Part shown: piece by piece, positions 1-9,978 of the stretch
Position numbering within the stretch: the first letter of the stretch is position 1
Layout: every line of letters starts with the position of its first letter
Position numbers and translations under genes: made by a program
Notes under the pieces: generated by a model
Told to the model about the DNA's origin: nothing
Seen by the model: the letters and a program-made list of their open reading frames with translations, nothing else
Databases searched by the model: none
Source of the DNA: Roseateles violae
GTDB lineage: Bacteria; Pseudomonadota; Gammaproteobacteria; Burkholderiales; Burkholderiaceae_C
Assembly: GCF_030410485.1 (NCBI RefSeq)
Contig: NZ_JAUHHC010000003.1
Span: 558,001 to 622,000, forward strand
Direction: 5' to 3'
DNA: 64,000 bases

Positions 1-1
1 C

Positions 2-739
2 GACCCGGCGCGCACCGCCCAGTGGCTGGCGCATTACAACGCGCTGCCCGCCACCCGCGCGATCGGCCTGGACGCGAGCGTCGTGGCCCCGGCCAAGGCG
101 CTGATCGCCGCCTGCCGCGAGCTGGTGCCCAACCGCGGCGGCATGGCCAAGCCGGTGCGGGTGCTGATCTGCGGCATCCCCAACGTCGGCAAGTCCACGC
201 TGATCAACACGATCTCGGGCCGGCGCGCCACCAAGACCGGCGACGAGCCCGGCATCACCAAGCTCGAGCAGAAGATCGTGCTGGAGAACGACTTCTATCT
301 GTTCGACACGCCGGGCATGCTGTGGCCGCGCATCAGCGTCGAGCAAAGCGGCTACAACCTGGCCGCCAGCGGCGCGATCGGCCGCAATGCCTTCGACGAG
401 GAGGAGGTCGCGCTGGAGCTGCTGGCCTATCTGCGCCGGCACTATGCCGAGTTGCTCGAGCAGCGCTACAAGCTCGGCGAGGTGGCGGCACTCAGCGACG
501 AGGAGGTGCTGGCCGCCATCGGCCGCAAGCGGGGCGCCGTGATCAGCGGCGGCCGCATCAATATGCAGAAGGCCGCCGAGGTGCTGGTCTACGAATTCCG
601 CCAGGCGGTGCTGGGTCGCATCACGCTGGAAACGCCCGAGGAGTTCGCCGCCTGGCAGGCGGCCGCCGACGAGGCCGAGGCGCAGCGCAAGGCGGCGGCG
701 CTGGCGAAAAAGGGCAAGCAGCGCCCGCAGCGCGGCTAG
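2..739 (+). CDS. ylqF: YlqF/RbgA-type ribosome-assembly GTPase, 5' end cut by window
   Basis: The reading frame is open from base 2, so the N-terminus lies outside the window. The family has circularly permuted G motifs: G4 (NKxD) precedes G1, and would lie in the missing part. Visible are the P-loop G1 motif GIPNVGKSTLIN, a threonine-rich switch region ending in DEPGITK, and the G3 motif DTPGMLWPR, followed by an alpha-helical C-terminal domain and a basic tail (KKGKQRPQRG). YlqF proteins bind the large ribosomal subunit late in assembly and hydrolyse GTP. A TAG stop closes the frame at 739. The family assignment is strong; the ribosomal role is inferred from the family. Confidence 0.9.
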   Translation, partial: DPARTAQWLAHYNALPATRAIGLDASVVAPAKALIAACRELVPNRGGMAKPVRVLICGIPNVGKSTLINTISGRRATKTGDEPGITKLEQKIVLENDFYLFDTPGMLWPRISVEQSGYNLAASGAIGRNAFDEEEVALELLAYLRRHYAELLEQRYKLGEVAALSDEEVLAAIGRKRGAVISGGRINMQKAAEVLVYEFRQAVLGRITLETPEEFAAWQAAADEAEAQRKAAALAKKGKQRPQRG

Positions 740-884
740 CGGCCCGGTCGCGCATGGCCCCCAAAGGAGGGCGAGCGGGCGCCAAATCCGTCACGCCGGC
801 CCGCGGCGGCCGGGCCCGCGGTGGCCGTGGCGGCCTTAGTCTATCGGTGTAAGCAGTTATGCATCGTTTTCCGCCGGCCGCATC

Positions 885-1688
885 TTGTCGCTCCCTGCCC
901 GTCTTCTAAGCTGCCGCCGATTTCAGTCCTGGCCTCTGCGCGCGCCGGGTCTGCTGGGCCTGCTCCTCTTGCTGCTGCTGGGCCGCCCGGCCCAGGCCGG
1001 CGGCCCGCTGCCGCTGCTGATCGAGTACCGCGACAAGCCGCCCTACTCCTACACCGAGCACGGCCAGCCGGCCGGCCTGCTGATCGACAAGACGCAGGCG
1101 ATCTGCAAGCGGGCGGGCCTGGCCTGCCGCTTCAGCGAGGTGCCGCTGAAGCGCATCCTGCAGAACCTGCAGGGCGATGAGCGGCCGCTGTGCTCGCCCG
1201 GCTGGTACAAGCTGCCCGAGCGCGAGGCCTATGCGCGCTTCTCGGCGGCCATGCACCAGGACCGCCCGCATCTGGTGCTGGCCGCGGCCGGCGCGGCGCC
1301 CGCGGTGCGCGCCCATGCCCAGATCGCTTCGCTGGTGCGCGACGAGCGGCTGCTGCTGGGCGTCGTCGATGGCGTTTCCTACGGCCCCGAGCTGGACCGC
1401 ACCATTGCCCAGATGGCGCGCCCGCCGCTGCGCGCCACCGTCACCGCGCTGCAACTGAGCAAGATGCTGGGCGCCGAGCGCGCCGACTATATGTTCATCG
1501 ACCAGGAAGACCTGGACTATCTGAACCGGCATGGCGAGATCAGCGCGCGCGGCGTGCGGGCGATCAAGTTCCCCGACGCGCCGCCCGGCCTGTTCCGCTA
1601 TTTCATGTGCAGCAAGCGCGTGGACAAGGCGGTGCTGGCCCGGCTCGACGAGGCGATCCGGCGCCTGGGCTACGACGGCTCGCGCTAA
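885..1688 (+). CDS. periplasmic substrate-binding protein (SBP_bac_3-like), orphan
   Basis: This 267-residue protein has a hydrophobic signal segment (GLLGLLLLLLLGRPAQA) with an AQA-type cleavage site near residue 39. The mature part resembles the solute-binding domain of polar amino-acid ABC transporters: IEYRDKPPYSY, then GLLIDKTQAICKRAG, and a C-terminal YFMCSKRVDKAVLARLDEAI segment. No permease or ATPase gene is adjacent, so it may be an orphan sensor or scavenging protein rather than a transporter part. The only in-frame start seen upstream of the signal peptide is TTG at 885; no clear ribosome-binding site precedes it, so the exact start is uncertain. The ligand cannot be predicted. Confidence 0.75.
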   Translation: MSLPARLLSCRRFQSWPLRAPGLLGLLLLLLLGRPAQAGGPLPLLIEYRDKPPYSYTEHGQPAGLLIDKTQAICKRAGLACRFSEVPLKRILQNLQGDERPLCSPGWYKLPEREAYARFSAAMHQDRPHLVLAAAGAAPAVRAHAQIASLVRDERLLLGVVDGVSYGPELDRTIAQMARPPLRATVTALQLSKMLGAERADYMFIDQEDLDYLNRHGEISARGVRAIKFPDAPPGLFRYFMCSKRVDKAVLARLDEAIRRLGYDGSR

Positions 1689-1748
1689 GCAAATAAATCG
1701 GGCGGCGATTTAAGTCCGGGGCCGCGGCGGTCGCCCTAGTCCCGGGTC

Positions 1749-2156
1749 ATGCCCGAAGCACGCACCCAGATCAAGCGCGGCGGAATCAATCGCGCCGGCC
1801 TGCGCCATGCCGGCGCGCCGGCGCCGGTTCGGCCCGAGCCGCCGCGTCCGGCACCGCCGGCGCCACCGCCACCGCCCGGCCTCGCCGCCGAGCTGGCCAG
1901 GACAACGCTGCAGGTGATCGCCGTCAGCGCCGGCCTGCTGCTGGCCGGCGCGCTGGTGCTGCTCGTGCGCGACAGCATGGCCGTCGGCGCGCATCTGGCC
2001 GAGGCCAAGAACGAGCGCACCACCCTGGTCTGCCAGAACGGCCGCATGACGCATGGCGACGGCTCGCTCTATGACCGGCTGTTCGCGCGCTCCTACTTCG
2101 TCTGCACCGAGTGGCGGACCCTGCAGGCGATCGAGCTGATGGAAAAGCCCCGTTAG
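1749..2156 (+). CDS. small proline-rich single-pass membrane protein, unknown function
   Basis: I do not recognise this 135-residue protein. The N-terminal half is basic and then proline/alanine rich (roughly residues 20-45). A single membrane helix follows (VIAVSAGLLLAGALVLLV, about 56-73), then a short domain of about 60 residues with two cysteines (TLVCQNG and YFVCTEW) that could form a disulfide if it faces the periplasm. Its stop overlaps the stop of the convergent BKACE gene by 4 bases. The frame has a plausible ATG and coding character, but there is no family evidence. Confidence 0.55.
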   Translation: MPEARTQIKRGGINRAGLRHAGAPAPVRPEPPRPAPPAPPPPPGLAAELARTTLQVIAVSAGLLLAGALVLLVRDSMAVGAHLAEAKNERTTLVCQNGRMTHGDGSLYDRLFARSYFVCTEWRTLQAIELMEKPR

Positions 2157-3013
2157 GCCAGGCCCAGCAGCGCGCGGGCCTCGGCCGGGCTGGCGATGGC
2201 GCGGCCGGCATTCGCGGCGCAGCGCGCCAGCGCCGCGACCAGCGGGCCATTGCCGGCGGCGCGACCGCCGTCGGGCAGATAGAAGGTGTCCTCCAGGCCC
2301 GTGCGCAGCATGCCGCCGAGCTCGGCCGTGCGCTGGTGCACCGGCCAGATCTCGGCGCGGCCGATCAAGGTCGTCTGCCAGACGGCGCCGTCGACCAGCC
2401 AGCGCGGCAGCAGGGCCAGCAGATCGGCGTCCACCGGCATGCCGGAGGCCACACCCATCACGAAGTTGTACTCGGGCACGCCGCGGAACATGCCGGCCTT
2501 CAGGTACATGCCGACCGAGCGCACGATGCCGACATCGAAGCATTCGAACTCCGGATGGGTGCCGGTCTCGGCCATCACGTCGAGAAAGCGCTGCACCTTC
2601 TCGACCGGGTTGTCGAAGACCATCGGCGGCCAGGCCCAGCGGCCGTCGTCCCGCAGCTTCAGGTAGTTCAGGCTGCCGGCATTGCAGGCGGCGATCTCGG
2701 GCCGCAGGCGCCGTATGCAGGCGGCGGGGCCCTCGATGTCGGGCCCGATCACGCCGGTCGTCAGATTGATGATGACGCCGGGGCAGGCGGCGCGGATCGC
2801 GTCCACGACTTCCTCGGCGACCTCCGGGTCCCAGCTGGGCAGATGGCCCAGACCGGCGCCCTGCTGGCGCAGATGCACATGCATCACCGCGGCGCCGGCA
2901 TTGAAGGCGTCGCGCGCCTCGGTCGCCATCTGCGCCGGCGTGACCGGCACCGGATGCTGCTGCGGATTGGTCAGCACGCCGGTCAGCGCGCAGGTGATGA
3001 TGGCCTTGTCCAT
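2153..3013 (-). CDS. beta-keto acid cleavage enzyme (BKACE, DUF849)
   Basis: This 286-residue TIM-barrel enzyme begins DKAIITCALTGVLTNP, the typical start of the DUF849/BKACE family. The zinc-binding pair lies in VMHVHLR (about residues 46-48), a conserved acid in FECFDVG, and the late motif GLEDTFYLPDG follows. BKACE enzymes react a beta-keto acid with acetyl-CoA to give acetoacetate and a shortened acyl-CoA. It is the last gene of the atu-like operon, starting 2 bases after the carboxylase alpha stop, so it is surely co-transcribed. In this context a free 3-oxo acid from isoprenoid or leucine breakdown is a reasonable substrate, but that is inference. It is often mislabelled 3-keto-5-aminohexanoate cleavage enzyme. 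Confidence 0.9.
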   Translation of the reverse strand: MDKAIITCALTGVLTNPQQHPVPVTPAQMATEARDAFNAGAAVMHVHLRQQGAGLGHLPSWDPEVAEEVVDAIRAACPGVIINLTTGVIGPDIEGPAACIRRLRPEIAACNAGSLNYLKLRDDGRWAWPPMVFDNPVEKVQRFLDVMAETGTHPEFECFDVGIVRSVGMYLKAGMFRGVPEYNFVMGVASGMPVDADLLALLPRWLVDGAVWQTTLIGRAEIWPVHQRTAELGGMLRTGLEDTFYLPDGGRAAGNGPLVAALARCAANAGRAIASPAEARALLGLA

Positions 3014-3015
3014 GA

Positions 3016-4926
3016 TCAGGGTTCCAGTTCAAGCAAGAGCGCGCCGGCGGCGACCGCGTCATGCGGGCCGACATGCAGGGCCTTGACCCGGCCGGCGGCA
3101 CCGGCCGTCAGCCACATCTCCATCTTCATCGCCTCGACGCTGAGCAAGGGCTGACCCTCGGCCACCGTGTCGCCGACCTGCACCAGCAGCTGCGCGACCA
3201 GGCCGGCCACCGGCGCGCAGGCGCGCAGCGGGTCGGCCCGGGCTGCCCCTTGCGGATAGGGCGAGGGTTCCTCGAACTCGAACACCGCCGCCTCGGCGGC
3301 TATCTGCACGCGGCGGCCGTCGCGCCAGCTGTGCAGCGAGATCTGCCGGCCATCGACGGCAACGCGCTCGGGGCTCAGCAGATCGACGCGATGCGCGTCG
3401 ATGAAGGCGCTGCGGCCCTCGGTCGCGACCCGCCAGCGGCGGCGCTCGTCGCCCTGCTGCAGGCTCAAGTCGTAGCGGGCGACGCCGGCCGGCCGCCGCT
3501 CGGCGACGCCGTCCCCCAGCGCCAGGATCGCGGTGGCGATCAGCCAGTGCTCGTCGCGCGGCCGCGGCCGGGCCGGCTCGCCGCGCTGCGCCCATTCGTC
3601 GAGCAGGCCGGTGTGCAGCCGCGCGGCGCCGAAGTCCGGATGCCGCAGCAGATCGCGCAGGAAACGGCCGTTGTGCACCAGGCCCAGCAGCGGCGTCTGC
3701 TCCAGCGCGTGCGCCAGGCGCCGGATCGCGTCCTCGCGGTCGCGGCCATGGACGATCAGCTTGGCCAAGAGCGGGTCGTAGAAGGGCGTCACTTCCTCGC
3801 CCTCGGCAATGCCGTGGTCGATACGCACACCCGCCGCCGCCTCGGGCCGCCAATGGACGACGCGGCCGGTCTGCGGCTTGAAGCCGTCATACGGATCCTC
3901 GGCATAAAGTCGCGCCTCGATCGCATGGCCGTCGAAGCGGATCTGGTCCTGGCGCAGCGGCAGCGGCTCGCCGGCGGCGATGCGCAGCTGCCACTCGACC
4001 AGATCGAGGCCGGTGATCGCCTCGGTGACCGGATGCTCGACCTGCAGCCGCGTGTTCATCTCCAAGAAGAAATGGCGGCCCTGCGCATCGACGATGAACT
4101 CGACCGTGCCGGCGCCGACATAGCCGACGGCCTGCGCCGCCGCGACCGCATCGCGGCCCATGGCCGCGCGCAGCGCGGCGTCGACGATCGGCGACGGCGC
4201 CTCCTCGATCAGCTTCTGGCGGCGGCGCTGGGCCGTGCAGTCGCGCTCGCCCAGATGGATCGCATGGCCCTGCGCATCGGCGAAGACCTGGATCTCGATA
4301 TGGCGCCCCTGCTCGATCAGTCGCTCCAGCATCAGGCCGCCGTCGCCGAAGGCGTTCTCGGCCTCGCGCCTTGCGCTGGCCAGGGCCGCCGGCAGCTCAT
4401 CGGCCGCGCGCACCAGACGCATGCCGCGCCCGCCGCCGCCGGCCACCGCCTTGACCAGGAGCGGATAGCCGAGCCGCGTGGCCTCGGCGAACAAGCTCGC
4501 CTCGTCCTGCTGTTCGCCCAGATAACCGGGCAGGCTGGGCACGCCGGCCTCCATCATGCGGCGCTTGGCGCGCGCCTTGTCGCCCATCGCCGCGATGGCC
4601 TCGGCCGGCGGACCGATGAAGACGACGCCGGCCTCGGCGCAGGCGGCGGCGAAGTCGGCGCGCTCGGACAGGAAGCCGTAGCCGGGGTGGACGGCGTCGG
4701 CGCCACTGGCCTGGGCGGCCGCAAGCAGGGCCGCGATATTCAGATAGGACTCGGTGGCCGGCGCCGCGCCGATGCGGACCGCCTCGTCGGCCTGGCGCAC
4801 ATGCAAGGCCTGCGCATCCGCATCGGAGAACACCGCCACCGTTCGATAGCCAAGCCGCCGCGCGCTGCGCATCACGCGGCAGGCGATTTCGCCCCGGTTG
4901 GCGATCAGGATCTTTGAGAAGCTCAT
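3016..4926 (-). CDS. atuF: geranyl-CoA/3-methylcrotonyl-CoA carboxylase alpha (biotin carboxylase + carrier)
   Basis: This 636-residue protein has a biotin carboxylase N-domain (FSKILIANRGEIACRVMR), an ATP-grasp domain with the glycine-rich loop AGGGGRGMR, the catalytic HFFLEMNTRLQVEHPVTE region and RQKLIEEAPSP, a linker, and a C-terminal biotinyl domain with the lysine in EAMKMEM. It carboxylates biotin with bicarbonate and ATP and partners the beta subunit at 6880-8490. Its ATG overlaps the hydratase stop (ATGA). Synteny with atuB-C-D-E-F favours geranyl-CoA carboxylase; 3-methylcrotonyl-CoA carboxylase (liuD) cannot be excluded from sequence alone, so the gene symbol is provisional. Confidence 0.88.
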   Translation of the reverse strand: MSFSKILIANRGEIACRVMRSARRLGYRTVAVFSDADAQALHVRQADEAVRIGAAPATESYLNIAALLAAAQASGADAVHPGYGFLSERADFAAACAEAGVVFIGPPAEAIAAMGDKARAKRRMMEAGVPSLPGYLGEQQDEASLFAEATRLGYPLLVKAVAGGGGRGMRLVRAADELPAALASARREAENAFGDGGLMLERLIEQGRHIEIQVFADAQGHAIHLGERDCTAQRRRQKLIEEAPSPIVDAALRAAMGRDAVAAAQAVGYVGAGTVEFIVDAQGRHFFLEMNTRLQVEHPVTEAITGLDLVEWQLRIAAGEPLPLRQDQIRFDGHAIEARLYAEDPYDGFKPQTGRVVHWRPEAAAGVRIDHGIAEGEEVTPFYDPLLAKLIVHGRDREDAIRRLAHALEQTPLLGLVHNGRFLRDLLRHPDFGAARLHTGLLDEWAQRGEPARPRPRDEHWLIATAILALGDGVAERRPAGVARYDLSLQQGDERRRWRVATEGRSAFIDAHRVDLLSPERVAVDGRQISLHSWRDGRRVQIAAEAAVFEFEEPSPYPQGAARADPLRACAPVAGLVAQLLVQVGDTVAEGQPLLSVEAMKMEMWLTAGAAGRVKALHVGPHDAVAAGALLLELEP

Positions 4927-5711
4927 GTCGTCGGCACCCAGCGCGGCCTGCGCTTCTGCACGAAGGCGTTCACGCCTTCCAGACCTTCCTCACCGAGCAC
5001 GGCCTCGGCAAACAGCTCGGCGGCCTCCGGGACCATTTCGGAGGCCTCCCGATGCAGCGCCTTCGCCATCAGCCGCTTCGTCGCCGCCACCGCCCGCGGC
5101 GCGCATTGCAGGATCTCCCCGAGCACGCGGGCCAGCGCCGCGTCCAGATCGGCGGCCGCGTGCAGCTCATGCACCAGGCCCAGGCTCAGGGCCTGCCGAC
5201 CATCGAGCCGCCCGCCGCTGACCGCCAGCCGCCGCGCCTGCGAATAGCCCAGGCGCTGGACCAGGAAGGGCGCGATCTGCGCCGGCACGACACCCAGCGA
5301 GGTCTCCGGCAGCCGGAAACTGACCGTGTCGGCCGCCAGCGCGACATCGGCCACGCAGGCCAGGCCGAAGCCGCCGCCCATCACCGTGCCCTCCAGCACC
5401 GCGACGGTCGCGATGCCGGTGTCGGCAAAGGCACCGCAAAACTCGCCGAAGGCGGCGCTGAGCCTGCGCAGCGCGGCCGCATCGCCGGCGCCGGCCGCCA
5501 TGTCCTTCAGATCGCCACCCGAGCAGAAATGCCCGCCGGCGCCGCGCAGCACGATCACCCGCACATCGCCGGCCGCCTCGGCCGCCGCCAGCGCGGCACG
5601 CAGCTCGGCCACCATCGCGATCGACAGCGCATTGCGCGAATCCGGGCGGTTCAGCGTCAGATGCAGCACGCCTGCATCATCATCACGCCGCTGAAGCACG
5701 GCGGGATTCAA
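4923..5711 (-). CDS. atuE: enoyl-CoA hydratase, isohexenylglutaconyl/methylglutaconyl-CoA type
   Basis: This is a crotonase-fold protein of about 262 residues. The oxyanion-hole segments are GAGGHFCSGGDLKDMA and VLEGTVMGGGFGLACVADV, and the catalytic-acid region is FRLPETSLGVVPAQ. It should hydrate the glutaconyl-CoA product of the neighbouring carboxylase. I chose the TTG at 5711, whose bases overlap the TGA of the upstream dehydrogenase gene and which has GAAGG seven bases upstream; a GTG at 5699 is the alternative. The stop overlaps the ATG of the alpha-subunit gene. The GGDLKDM wording and operon position resemble AtuE more than LiuC, from memory of those sequences. Confidence 0.85.
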   Translation of the reverse strand: MNPAVLQRRDDDAGVLHLTLNRPDSRNALSIAMVAELRAALAAAEAAGDVRVIVLRGAGGHFCSGGDLKDMAAGAGDAAALRRLSAAFGEFCGAFADTGIATVAVLEGTVMGGGFGLACVADVALAADTVSFRLPETSLGVVPAQIAPFLVQRLGYSQARRLAVSGGRLDGRQALSLGLVHELHAAADLDAALARVLGEILQCAPRAVAATKRLMAKALHREASEMVPEAAELFAEAVLGEEGLEGVNAFVQKRRPRWVPTT

Positions 5712-6862
5712 TGCGAGCCCTTCGGCAAGGTGCCCTCGAGCTTGCAGATGATGCCCAGCATCACCTCGTCGGCGCCGGCACCGATCGAGACCAGGCGGCC
5801 GTCGCGGTAGGCCTGACTGATCGGGTTGTCGCGGGTGAAGCCCATGCCGCCCCAGTACTGCAGGCAGCTGTCGGCCACCTCGCGGCTGAGACGCCCGCAC
5901 TTGAGCTTGGCCATCGAGGCGAGCTTGGTGACGTCCTTGCCGGCCACGTACTGCTCGACCGCGCTATAGGTCAGCGCGCGCAGCGCCTCGACCTCGGTGC
6001 GCAGCTCGGCCAGGCGGAAGTGCACGACCTGGTTGTCGAGGATGGACTTGCCGAAGGCCTGGCGCTCGCGCGTGTAGTCAATGGTCAGGTCGATCAGCCG
6101 GTCCATATTCTTCAGGGTCGAGGCGGCGCCCCAGAGCCGCTCCTCCTGGAACTGCATCATCTGGAACATGAAGCCCATGCCCTCGGCGCCGATCAGATGG
6201 CGCTGCGGCACCCTCACGCCGTCGAAGAAGAGCTGGGCCGTATCCGAGGCGTCCATGCCGATCTTGTGGATCTTCTGCCGGGTGATGCCGGGCGCGTCCA
6301 TGGGCACGACGATCAGGCTCTTGTTCTTGTGCGGCGAACCGTCGCCGGTGTTGGCCAAGAGGCAGCACCAGTCGGCCTGCAGGCCGTTGGTGATCCACAT
6401 CTTCGTGCCGTCGATCACATAGTCGCCGCCGTCCTTGCGCGCCGTCGTCTTCACCGCCGCCACGTCGGAGCCGCCGCCCGGCTCGCTGACGCCCAGGCAG
6501 CCGACATAGTCGCCGGTGATCGAGGGGGCGAGGAACTCGCGGCGCAGCTCGTCCGAGCCGAAGCGGGCCAGCGCCGGCGTGCACATATCGGTCTGCACCC
6601 CGATCGCCATCGGCACGCCGGCGCAGGCGCAAGCGCCCAGCGCCTCGGCCATCACCAGCGAGTAGCTGAAGTCCAGGCCCGCGCCGCCGAATTCCTCCGG
6701 GTACTTCAGGCCCAGGAGGCCCAGGTCACCGAGCTTCTTGAAGACCTCGTGCGCGGGGAACTGCTCGGCCTTTTCCCATTCGGGCACGAAGGGGTTCAGC
6801 TCCTTCTCGACGAAGCGAGTGACGGTGTCGGCCAGCGCGCGATGCTCGGGCGTGAAGTTCAT
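5708..6862 (-). CDS. atuD: acyl-CoA dehydrogenase, citronellyl-CoA dehydrogenase-like
   Basis: This 384-residue flavoprotein starts MNFTPEHRALADTVTRFVE. It carries the FAD-contact segment GVSEPGGGSDVAAVKTTA and MWITNGLQADW. The catalytic glutamate appears to be in FQEERLWGAAST, the position used by isovaleryl-CoA dehydrogenases, because the usual C-terminal YEGT is replaced by GAGADEV. It should desaturate a branched acyl-CoA before carboxylation, passing electrons to ETF. Its ATG lies 17 bases after the carboxylase beta stop, and it overlaps the next gene. The start and end segments look like AtuD of Pseudomonas; this is a recalled resemblance, not an alignment. Confidence 0.85.
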   Translation of the reverse strand: MNFTPEHRALADTVTRFVEKELNPFVPEWEKAEQFPAHEVFKKLGDLGLLGLKYPEEFGGAGLDFSYSLVMAEALGACACAGVPMAIGVQTDMCTPALARFGSDELRREFLAPSITGDYVGCLGVSEPGGGSDVAAVKTTARKDGGDYVIDGTKMWITNGLQADWCCLLANTGDGSPHKNKSLIVVPMDAPGITRQKIHKIGMDASDTAQLFFDGVRVPQRHLIGAEGMGFMFQMMQFQEERLWGAASTLKNMDRLIDLTIDYTRERQAFGKSILDNQVVHFRLAELRTEVEALRALTYSAVEQYVAGKDVTKLASMAKLKCGRLSREVADSCLQYWGGMGFTRDNPISQAYRDGRLVSIGAGADEVMLGIICKLEGTLPKGSH

Positions 6863-6879
6863 CTCTGATGTCTCCGTTT

Positions 6880-8486
<1,607 letters not shown>

Positions 8487-8490
<4 letters not shown>

Positions 8491-9359
8491 CTCAGCACCT
8501 CCGGCGTAATCGCGCGATGGAAGCCGTCGAACGGCGCCGTGCCCGGGTGGTCGATGCTCGGAAAGGCCGGGCCGCCCAGCGAGGCGCCGCCATCGATCTG
8601 CAGGGTCACGCCGGTGATGAAGGCCGCCGCCGGCGACAGCAGGAAGACGATGGCCGCGCTGATCTCGGCCTCGCTGGCCAGCCGGCGCAGCGGCACATGG
8701 TTCTTCAGCTGGCGGATCAGCGGCCGGATCGCCTCGCCATAGCGGTCCATGCCGCTGGACGCGACCCAGCCCGGCGCGACCGCATTGACTCTCACGCCGG
8801 CATGCGCCCATTCATAGGCGGCGCTCATGGTCAGATTGCTCATGCCGGCGCGCGCGGCGCCGCTGTGCGCCATGCCCGGCATGCCGTTGCGGAAGTCGGC
8901 CGTCATATTGACGATGGCGCCGCCATGGGCCTGCATGCTCTGCGTGAACAGCTCGCGCATCATCAGGAAGCCGCCGGTCAGGTTGTTGGCGACGACCGCC
9001 TCGAAGCCGCGCTTGGCGATCGCCTGCAGCGGGCTCGGGTACTGGCCGCCGGCGTTGTTGACCAGGCCGCGGACGGGCCCCAACTCGGCGACGACGGCGG
9101 CAACCTGGGCCTTGACCGCCTCCTCGTCGCGAATGTCGAAGGCGCGCCAATTGCAAAGCCCGCCGTCGGCGGCGATCTCGGCGGCCACGGCTTCCAGCTT
9201 GTCGGCGCTGCGGCCCGAGATCACGACCCGCGCGCCCAGCGCCGCCAGCTCGTGCGCGACGCAGCGGCCGATGCCGGAACCGCCGCCGGTGACCCAGACC
9301 AGCCGCCCGGCGAACAGGCCCGGCGCGAACACCGAACGGTACTGCGGCTGAAGATCCAT
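8487..9359 (-). CDS. atuB: short-chain dehydrogenase/reductase heading the atu-like operon
   Basis: This 290-residue Rossmann-fold protein has the cofactor motif VTGGGSGIGRC (about residues 20-30), NNAGGQYPSP, and a C-terminal GVTLQIDGGASL segment. At the position of the usual catalytic Tyr-x3-Lys it has SGAARAGMSNLT, so the tyrosine and lysine are not obvious. This is common in enoyl-CoA-reductase-like SDRs and makes the reaction uncertain. I chose the ATG at 9359, which has AGGAG eight bases upstream, over the longer open frame. It is the first gene of the minus-strand operon, and a 24-bp palindrome lies 32 bases upstream of its start. AtuB is the equivalent in Pseudomonas, where its step is also unsettled. 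Confidence 0.82.
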
Positions 9360-9390
9360 GGACGACGCTCCTGCATGACCTGTCAGGCGC

Positions 9391-9414
9391 ACAGCTTCCG
9401 TTAACGTCAGCTGT
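9391..9414. promoter_or_regulatory. 24-bp palindrome, candidate LiuR/MerR operator
   Basis: ACAGCT at 9391-9396 is mirrored by AGCTGT at 9409-9414 around a central CGTTAACG (9399-9406). Twenty of the 24 bases pair symmetrically. Read on the minus strand, the core is CTGACGTTAACGGAAG, which agrees at 12 of 16 positions with the core of the palindrome before liuA (TTGACGTTTACGTAAA). It sits in the divergent region between the atu-like operon and the SCP2-merR cluster, close to the expected promoters. Binding by the MerR protein encoded at 9979 is an inference. Confidence 0.6.
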
Positions 9415-9502
9415 CTTTCATATCGGTGAATACCATGAAGCCAGCGGCGACAGCAATCCTTAAGCTCGCCGGCATCCCCAATCACCAGCACGGAGAACAG
9501 CG

Positions 9503-9799
9503 ATGGACATGCAGGCGATCACCGAGGCCTTGCGCGGCAAGGTCGGCGAACACAGCGGCCTGGACGCGGTGCTCAAGTTCGATTGCGGCGCCGATGGCGT
9601 CGCCGTCATCGACGGCAAGTCCGAGCCCAACACGGTCAGCAACGAGGATCGGGAGGCCGACTGCACGATCGCGATCAGCCGCGAGAACCTGGCCGCGCTC
9701 TTGCAAGGCGAGCTGAACCCGATGAACGCCTTCATGATGGGCAAGATCAAGGTCAGCGGCGATATGGGCATCGCGATGAAGCTGCAGCGGGTGGTTTGA
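9503..9799 (+). CDS. SCP2 sterol-binding domain protein
   Basis: This 98-residue protein consists only of an SCP2-like lipid-binding domain. It shows the family's strand pattern VLKFDCGADGVAVIDG, then DCTIAISRENLAALLQGELN and the signature NAFMMGKIKVSGDMGIAMKL near the C-terminus. Such free-standing SCP2 proteins bind acyl chains or acyl-CoA and often lie beside fatty-acid or steroid catabolic genes. Here it begins the plus-strand cluster divergent from the atu-like operon and is followed by the MerR regulator. A GGAGA sequence precedes the ATG. Its ligand is unknown. Confidence 0.88.
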   Translation: MDMQAITEALRGKVGEHSGLDAVLKFDCGADGVAVIDGKSEPNTVSNEDREADCTIAISRENLAALLQGELNPMNAFMMGKIKVSGDMGIAMKLQRVV

Positions 9800-9805
9800 C
9801 GTGAA

Positions 9806-9884
9806 GCCCCTCGTCCAAGGAGTACCTTGGCCGGTCCCCCGAGGGGACGGCGATGCTTGCGGCCTTGAGCCGCAAGCACATCGC
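9806..9884. repeat. chain of strong inverted repeats, with alternative pairings
   Basis: Between the SCP2 and merR genes lies a run of hairpins. CCAAGG (9814-9819) pairs with CCTTGG (9824-9829). GTCCCC (9833-9838) pairs with GGGGAC (9842-9847). GCTTGCGGC (9854-9862) pairs with GCCGCAAGC (9868-9876), extended outward by GGCGAT/ATCGCC. In addition CCCCTCG (9806-9812) can pair with CGAGGGG (9839-9845), which would exclude the second hairpin. This could be a terminator or attenuator ahead of merR, or a dispersed extragenic repeat. No T-tract follows, and I saw no second copy in the window. Confidence 0.65.
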
Positions 9885-9978
9885 CATGGCGGGCCGGCTT
9901 GGGGCGGCCCGGCGCCCGGCCCGAATGCCGACCGTGTCATGCGTGGCGGGTTCCGCGAGTGCACCATGGAAAGCTGAG

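Noticed and set aside
22-852. 276-residue open frame overlapping the YlqF gene
   Set aside because: Arginine/alanine-rich shadow frame; the overlapping frame carries the GTPase motifs.
3061-4917. 618-residue plus-strand frame
   Set aside because: It is antisense to the biotin carboxylase gene and has the arginine/glutamine/leucine-rich composition of GC-rich shadows.
9853-9978. Longer merR start at 9853
   Set aside because: The extension would be translated from the hairpin region and has no family match; 9979 gives the normal MerR length.
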